A DNA stretch of 35,672 bases from an uncultured Opitutia bacterium (GTDB taxonomy: Bacteria > Verrucomicrobiota > Verrucomicrobiia > Opitutales > Opitutaceae). The translations under genes and the position numbers were made by a program. The first letter of the stretch is position 1. The number at the start of each line of letters is the position of its first letter. Positions 31,223 through 35,672 of this stretch are shown here, one piece after another. Below the pieces are notes generated by a model. That model worked only from the letters and a program-made list of their open reading frames with translations. It did not search any database and was not told the DNA's origin. Location of the stretch: the NCBI GenBank assembly GCA_903848965.1, contig CAINHV010000108.1, positions 1-35,672 of the forward strand. The letters are read 5' to 3'.

Positions 31223-33994
31223 CTACTTGTTCAGGAAAAGATCACTTTGGACGATCTGGTGCACTAACGTCCGCACGCCGTAGCCGCTCGCGCGGCTGCC
31301 CTCGAGAATCTTCTCCAGGGCCGCCCGATCCCCGAAGCGAACCGCGGCGGCGGTGGCGTACGTGGTCAGTTGCCGGGCGAGATTCCGTGCGATCTGGGTC
31401 TCATCCTCCAGCAGCAGCCGCTTGAAGCTGCGAATGTCCGAGAAGCTGCGACCATCCGCCAGCTGGCTGCCGGCCTCCACCGGGAGGGCATAGTGGTAGG
31501 CATAGGCCCAGCCATTGATGCCGAAGCCCTTTTCGGGATCGGCGTCCGGCGACTCGGCGCGGTACCGATCGCGCCAGCCCCCCATCACGTCGAAATTCTC
31601 CAGCGCGAAACCCGGCGGATCAATTTTTCGGTGGCAGGCCGCGCAGCTTTCGTCCGCGCGATGCTTCTCGAGCTGCTGGCGAATCGTGACGGCGCCCCGA
31701 ATATCGGGTTCGACCGCGGGCACAGACGCCGGCGGCAGCGGGGCCGGCTGGCCCAGGATGCGCTCGGAAATCCATACGCCACGCAACACTGGCGAGGTCG
31801 TCGTACCATTGGCGGTGACCTTCAGCACGCTGGCCTGCGTCATGAGGCCGCCCCGCGGGCTGTTCGCCGGCAGCGTCACCTTGCGCATCTTGACGCCCGT
31901 CACGCCGGGCACGTCGTAGTGCTGGGCGAGCCGCTCGTTCAGGAAGGTGAAATTGGAATCGACGACCGTCCGGGCCGGATGGTCGGCCCGCAGGAGTTCG
32001 GCGAAGTAGAGCCGGGTTTCGTCCAGCGCGGCATCCTTCAGCGGATCGTCGAGCTCGTAGTCATTGTACAACGTGCTCGACGGCGAGGAGTCGTCCATTT
32101 TGCGGATATCGAGCCAGTAATCGATGAACGCATCGACGAACCGGTCTGACTTCGGATCATTCAGCAGCCGCTCGGTCTCGGCCCGCAACACCTCGGGCCG
32201 GCGCAGCTGGCCCTTGGCGGCGAGTTCGCGCAGGGCGGGATCCGGTTCGGAATTCCACAGGAAGAACGCCAGGCGCGCCGCCAGGGCATAGTCATCGAGC
32301 CGTCCGGGCTTTTCCTCGATAAAGACAAAACCCGGCGAGGCCAGCACTGCGGTATAGCCCGCGATCATCGACTCGGCGAAACTGTGCCCGGTCTTGAACT
32401 GCTCGTTGATGACCCCGAGGAAACGCTGCACATCCCGTTCGACCACCGGACGCCGATACGCGCGCTGCATGAAGGTCCGGAGCAGCCGCTCCGAGTCCAC
32501 TTGAGGATTGGTGGAGACAACGTCGACCGCCACCTGCGTCATCGGAGGCGCACCGCGACCGCCGCCACCACCGGGACCCGCGGCCGGGCGCGGCAGCGAC
32601 GCCACGACGTCGATCTCGAGGCCGTCCTTGCCGCGCTCGAGGCGCTGCAAGGGAAGATCGCCGAACAGGAGCCGGTAACCGGCCGTGCTGGATTCGTCCT
32701 GGATCGGACCGTCCACTTCCATCCATTGCATCGCGAAGCCCGGCATCCCGTCGACCTGCGCCAGCGGGTTCCGGCTGCCGAAAAGCTCGCCGGTCACCCG
32801 CAGGCGGATGAACCGCGCGGCATCGGCCTGGATGACTTCGTTGGCATTGAGGACGACCTCGAGCTCGCCGATCGTGGGCTCGGGTTGGATATCGAACATG
32901 CCGATCCGACGTTTGACCCCGCCAAGCTGGGCGTAGACGCCAATCGGTTCACCGCGCCGACCTTGGGAAACGTCATCCACGTCAGGCCGGAACCACTGCA
33001 GCGCGAGGTCCACGGGCGCCTTCGCCGCGCCAGTCCCCCGCCATTGCGTGCGGTTGGAACCGGGGCCGACCCAGATCGAATAACCGCTGAAGCGAATCTG
33101 GTATCGCCCGGCGACCGGCGTGCGGAACTGACTCCAGCTATAGCCGCCGGCGTCACTGAAGATGCTCGCCACCTTGCCCAGGGCCTCGCGATTCCGCGTC
33201 TCGGGATCGGCTTCACCGACCGTGAGCGGCTCCTGGCCAAGCCGGACAGCGACCTGGGCCTTCGAGTCGAGCACCGGGAACGTGAGCCGATCCGGATAGG
33301 AGTTGAACTCGTGCAGTTGGAAGTTCCGCAGGATGCCGGGAATGTCACGGCTGTAGTAGCGCTTCGTCGTGCGCGGAATCCGCTGCAGTTGAACGCTGAT
33401 GGCCTGCCGCATCGCATAGTCAGCGGCGCTCATGTAACGGGCCATGTGCACATGGGACACATCGAGGGCCCGGCCAAGCTTGTTGAAGCGGAAGGCCTCG
33501 CCGTCCTCCGGCAGCTGGTTCTTCACCTGAAGCCACGGCGCATGGAAAAGATCACGCAGGGCATTCTCGTACTCGTAGCGATTCAGCCTCCGCTCGGTGG
33601 CTCGTCCGTCCTTGGCCGATTTGGCCAGATCGTGGGCGGTGAGCCCGGTCGCGAGGCCGGCGAGAAATGGCGTCACCTCCGCCGGCGTGGGCCGCTTCTT
33701 CTCCTTCGGCGGCATCTCCCCGGCCTGCACGCGATCATGAACCTTCACCCACGTCAGAAAATTCGCCGGATCGGCCGGGTCCAAGGTCAGGGTCGTGAGA
33801 TCGAGCCCACCCTCCTTGTCGACGTCGTTGTGACACGACGAACAGTGGCGATCGGTGAAGTCCGCCGCCGACTCCACCGGGGTGGCGGCGTAGCCCGAAA
33901 CCACCCCAGCCAACAGCCCAGTCACCAGCCGAAGCCCGGGGGTGCGGCTTGGCACGGAGGAAAAGGCCGGGAGCGACATGAGCAGGCGGGGCAT
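31223..33994 (-). CDS. DUF1592/DUF1588/DUF1585 exported c-type cytochrome, paralog 2
   Basis: A 923-residue protein collinear with the paralog at 26955 along its whole length. A signal segment ([19 protein letters not shown]) precedes haem motif one, [12 protein letters not shown] (Cys51, Cys54, His55). DUF1587, the beta-rich middle, a Gly-rich linker ([12 protein letters not shown]), DUF1595, DUF1592, DUF1588 with haem motif two, CAACH (784-788), and DUF1585 follow. Differences cluster in the N-terminus, the linker and the residues just before DUF1585 ([14 protein letters not shown] versus GINGWPFMFHYALP), so substrate or partner may differ. The start is uncertain: ATG 33994 is used, while ATG 33979 and a GTG at 34027 are possible. 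It is the first gene of the four-gene cluster and follows a TonB receptor by 178 bp. Confidence 0.92.
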   Translation of the reverse strand: MPRLLMSLPAFSSVPSRTPGLRLVTGLLAGVVSGYAATPVESAADFTDRHCSSCHNDVDKEGGLDLTTLTLDPADPANFLTWVKVHDRVQAGEMPPKEKKRPTPAEVTPFLAGLATGLTAHDLAKSAKDGRATERRLNRYEYENALRDLFHAPWLQVKNQLPEDGEAFRFNKLGRALDVSHVHMARYMSAADYAMRQAISVQLQRIPRTTKRYYSRDIPGILRNFQLHEFNSYPDRLTFPVLDSKAQVAVRLGQEPLTVGEADPETRNREALGKVASIFSDAGGYSWSQFRTPVAGRYQIRFSGYSIWVGPGSNRTQWRGTGAAKAPVDLALQWFRPDVDDVSQGRRGEPIGVYAQLGGVKRRIGMFDIQPEPTIGELEVVLNANEVIQADAARFIRLRVTGELFGSRNPLAQVDGMPGFAMQWMEVDGPIQDESSTAGYRLLFGDLPLQRLERGKDGLEIDVVASLPRPAAGPGGGGGRGAPPMTQVAVDVVSTNPQVDSERLLRTFMQRAYRRPVVERDVQRFLGVINEQFKTGHSFAESMIAGYTAVLASPGFVFIEEKPGRLDDYALAARLAFFLWNSEPDPALRELAAKGQLRRPEVLRAETERLLNDPKSDRFVDAFIDYWLDIRKMDDSSPSSTLYNDYELDDPLKDAALDETRLYFAELLRADHPARTVVDSNFTFLNERLAQHYDVPGVTGVKMRKVTLPANSPRGGLMTQASVLKVTANGTTTSPVLRGVWISERILGQPAPLPPASVPAVEPDIRGAVTIRQQLEKHRADESCAACHRKIDPPGFALENFDVMGGWRDRYRAESPDADPEKGFGINGWAYAYHYALPVEAGSQLADGRSFSDIRSFKRLLLEDETQIARNLARQLTTYATAAAVRFGDRAALEKILEGSRASGYGVRTLVHQIVQSDLFLNK

Positions 33995-34172
33995 GGCAAG
34001 GGAGGACAGGGACCGAGGGGGACGCACCGAGCGTTAGCTTAAGCGGTCCACTCCGGGGCGCAACCCGCGGATGCTGGGGGCGGAAGCGCGGCGTTGGTTC
34101 ATGACGAAGGCGAATCGGTCTCGGCCGGTAAGGCGCCCGCCCCACCGACCGACGCCGAAGATTCAGCAAGGC

Positions 34173-35672
34173 TTAGAAGGTCAGTTTCGCCGACAGCATG
34201 TAATTCCGCGGCATGATGACCGAGGGATTTCCCGGCACCGTCTTGTTCGCGGGCGTGGTCCAATCGCCGTTGAGCGGCACCTGCTTCGTGGGACCCGTCG
34301 CGGCGGAAGTGCCGAGGTTGCCGTAGATCGGCTTCTGCCAGTCGAAGAGGTTGTCGATCTGGAGATCGATCTGCACCGTCTTCGGTGTCATCTTGCGATG
34401 CTCCCGCAGCGTGAAGGTGTAGGACATGGTTCCAACCGCCTTGTAGAAGTCATTGCCGTACACCGGGGTGTACTGGTTCACCTCGGGGTTATCGATGGCG
34501 AGGTTCGGATTGTTCGGGTCGGGAATCGTGTCACTGCCGCGGAAGCCAACGACCTGGCCGGAGCGGTAGTTTAGCGCGAAGCCGACGCGCAGCCCCTTCA
34601 GCTTGCCATTGCGGAAACGATAGTCGCTCGCGACGTTGCCAACCCATTCGGCTTGGCCGGTCTGGAGCTGCGGCAGGGTGCCGAGGACATTCGGCATGAC
34701 CGTTTGCTGCAGGGTATTCCACGCGTTCGCGGCCGCCGTGACGCGCGTCTGGTTGATCTTCGCCGGGTCGTTCAGTGCCGGATTGATGAACGCGACGTTG
34801 TCGGCTCCGATGATCACACCGGCATCGGCGAGGATCTGGCGGATCACGGACTCGGTGTCCTTGTAGTATTGGATCATTTCCGGATACCGGTCCGTGATAA
34901 TCGGAGTCGTCTTGGCGAGGTTGAACGTCGTGCGCCAATTGGGCGTAAAATTCGCGGTCAGCTCGGATTCGTAGCCCTTGGTGTTCGACGTGACGGTGGA
35001 CTGCACCGCGAACGTGAACGTCTTGAGGCCGCGGATGTTCGAGCCGTTTTCGCTCAAGTCGCCGATGATGGGGGCGTTGGCGATGCTGCTGTAAGCACCG
35101 GTGAAGCCGCCAACGGCCGTGACGCGCGCACCGACCTGGCTGGCATCGTAGGCTCCGAAGCTGAACGACATCTTGCCGTTCGGCAGGGTGACGCGGACAC
35201 CATAGTCCTGACCGTCAGACGTTGTCACCTTGCCGAGCGTACCGTCGATCAGCGGGGTGGTGCCTTCGGACAAGTCGTAGGTCTGGCTCTTGTTTCCATA
35301 GACCCCGAGCCAGGGCAGCACGTTGATCACCGCACCGGTGGTGTAGGTGTTCACGTTGTTATAGACGATGGGAACACTGAAGTCGTCGCGAAAGCGGTCG
35401 TTGGCGTACTGCGCGAGCGGAGTGGGCACTCCGCCGACGACAGACGTCGGCCGGACAAACGCACCGTCTTCCGGTCCAATGACAGCGCCGCTCGCGTTTT
35501 TGGGAAAATAGCGCAGGCCCCAGTAATCCTGGGGCGGCAACGGCCGGTAGGTCAGATAGGAGCCATCCCAGCCAGCCGGCATGCGTCCGGCCTGGAGGAA
35601 GCGGAGCTGCTGGTACTGCGTGAGATCCCGACGGAAGGCGCCGATCAGGACCAGGCGATTCTTGAAGAGATC
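34173..35672 (-). CDS. TonB-dependent receptor, C-terminal part (cut by the window edge)
   Basis: The frame is open to the right edge, giving the last 499 residues of an outer-membrane receptor; signal peptide and plug lie outside. Barrel features include LFKNRLVLIGAFRRDLTQYQ, GYESELTANFTPNWRTTFNL, LKGLRVGFALNYRSGQVVGF, VQIDLQIDNLFDWQKPIYGN and the terminal MPRNYMLSAKLTF with a final Phe. An internal ATG at 35582 is not the true start. The sequence style (NLFDWQKP...PRNYMLSAKLTF) is that of large Opitutaceae/Verrucomicrobiota receptors for complex substrates. It precedes the DUF1592-DUF1552 cluster on the same strand, which suggests it imports, or was recruited for, the substrate or product of that system. 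The link is positional only. Confidence 0.9.
   Translation of the reverse strand, partial: DLFKNRLVLIGAFRRDLTQYQQLRFLQAGRMPAGWDGSYLTYRPLPPQDYWGLRYFPKNASGAVIGPEDGAFVRPTSVVGGVPTPLAQYANDRFRDDFSVPIVYNNVNTYTTGAVINVLPWLGVYGNKSQTYDLSEGTTPLIDGTLGKVTTSDGQDYGVRVTLPNGKMSFSFGAYDASQVGARVTAVGGFTGAYSSIANAPIIGDLSENGSNIRGLKTFTFAVQSTVTSNTKGYESELTANFTPNWRTTFNLAKTTPIITDRYPEMIQYYKDTESVIRQILADAGVIIGADNVAFINPALNDPAKINQTRVTAAANAWNTLQQTVMPNVLGTLPQLQTGQAEWVGNVASDYRFRNGKLKGLRVGFALNYRSGQVVGFRGSDTIPDPNNPNLAIDNPEVNQYTPVYGNDFYKAVGTMSYTFTLREHRKMTPKTVQIDLQIDNLFDWQKPIYGNLGTSAATGPTKQVPLNGDWTTPANKTVPGNPSVIMPRNYMLSAKLTF

Noticed and set aside
28461-34042. Long plus-strand frames opposite the DUF1592 and DUF1552 genes (for example 32384-34042)
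   Set aside because: The minus-strand proteins carry haem and Tat motifs and conserved domains. The plus frames show no recognisable features, and those at 27 kb and 31-32 kb resemble each other only because the true genes are paralogs.

Overview
The window looks like a chromosomal piece of a GC-rich member of the Verrucomicrobiota, most likely the Opitutaceae. The grounds are gene content: two large planctomycete/verrucomicrobial-type DUF1592 cytochromes with a DUF1552 partner, three TonB-dependent receptors, a 3-keto-sugar type gene set (Gfo/Idh/MocA oxidoreductase, TIM-barrel sugar isomerase, DUF1080 protein), rhamnose mutarotase, and many short palindromic intergenic elements. Start codons mostly lack a Shine-Dalgarno sequence and often follow a run of C. 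I see no rRNA, tRNA or CRISPR. The organism assignment is an inference, not a match to a known genome.

Left part (1-9.9 kb): Gfo/Idh/MocA oxidoreductase and sugar isomerase (minus strand, probably one operon), a D-2-hydroxyacid dehydrogenase (plus), a GYF/RDD membrane protein (minus), an exported DUF1080 protein (plus), the housekeeping RNA genes yhbY and rsuA (minus), a membrane-anchored alpha/beta hydrolase (plus), and msrP-msrQ for repair of oxidised methionine in the periplasm (minus).

Middle part (10-25.7 kb): a BtuB-like TonB receptor (minus) divergent from an unusual three-repeat acidic/basic protein (plus), a small cupin, then a decayed island with a LuxR-like remnant and a 5'-truncated tartrate dehydrogenase carrying an in-frame TAG. 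A plus-strand run follows: a 1058-residue TonB receptor, an exported SGNH-like hydrolase, an oligopeptide-binding lipoprotein, an exported protein of unknown function and an OGG1-type DNA glycosylase. A glyoxalase-fold protein and a threonine/serine dehydratase are divergent from each other, and rhaM lies beyond them.

Right part (26-35.7 kb, all minus): in transcription order a TonB receptor (cut by the window edge), DUF1592 cytochrome no. 2, a Tat-exported DUF1552 protein, DUF1592 cytochrome no. 1 and a sulfatase-modifying-factor-like protein. The two cytochromes are close tandem paralogs around a single DUF1552 gene, and each carries two CxxCH haem motifs. This is the best candidate here for an undescribed envelope redox system.

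Several families of dispersed palindromic elements occupy the intergenic spaces. One lies between msrP and msrQ, one pair is nested, and one element of about 142 bp has perfect 13-bp terminal inverted repeats.
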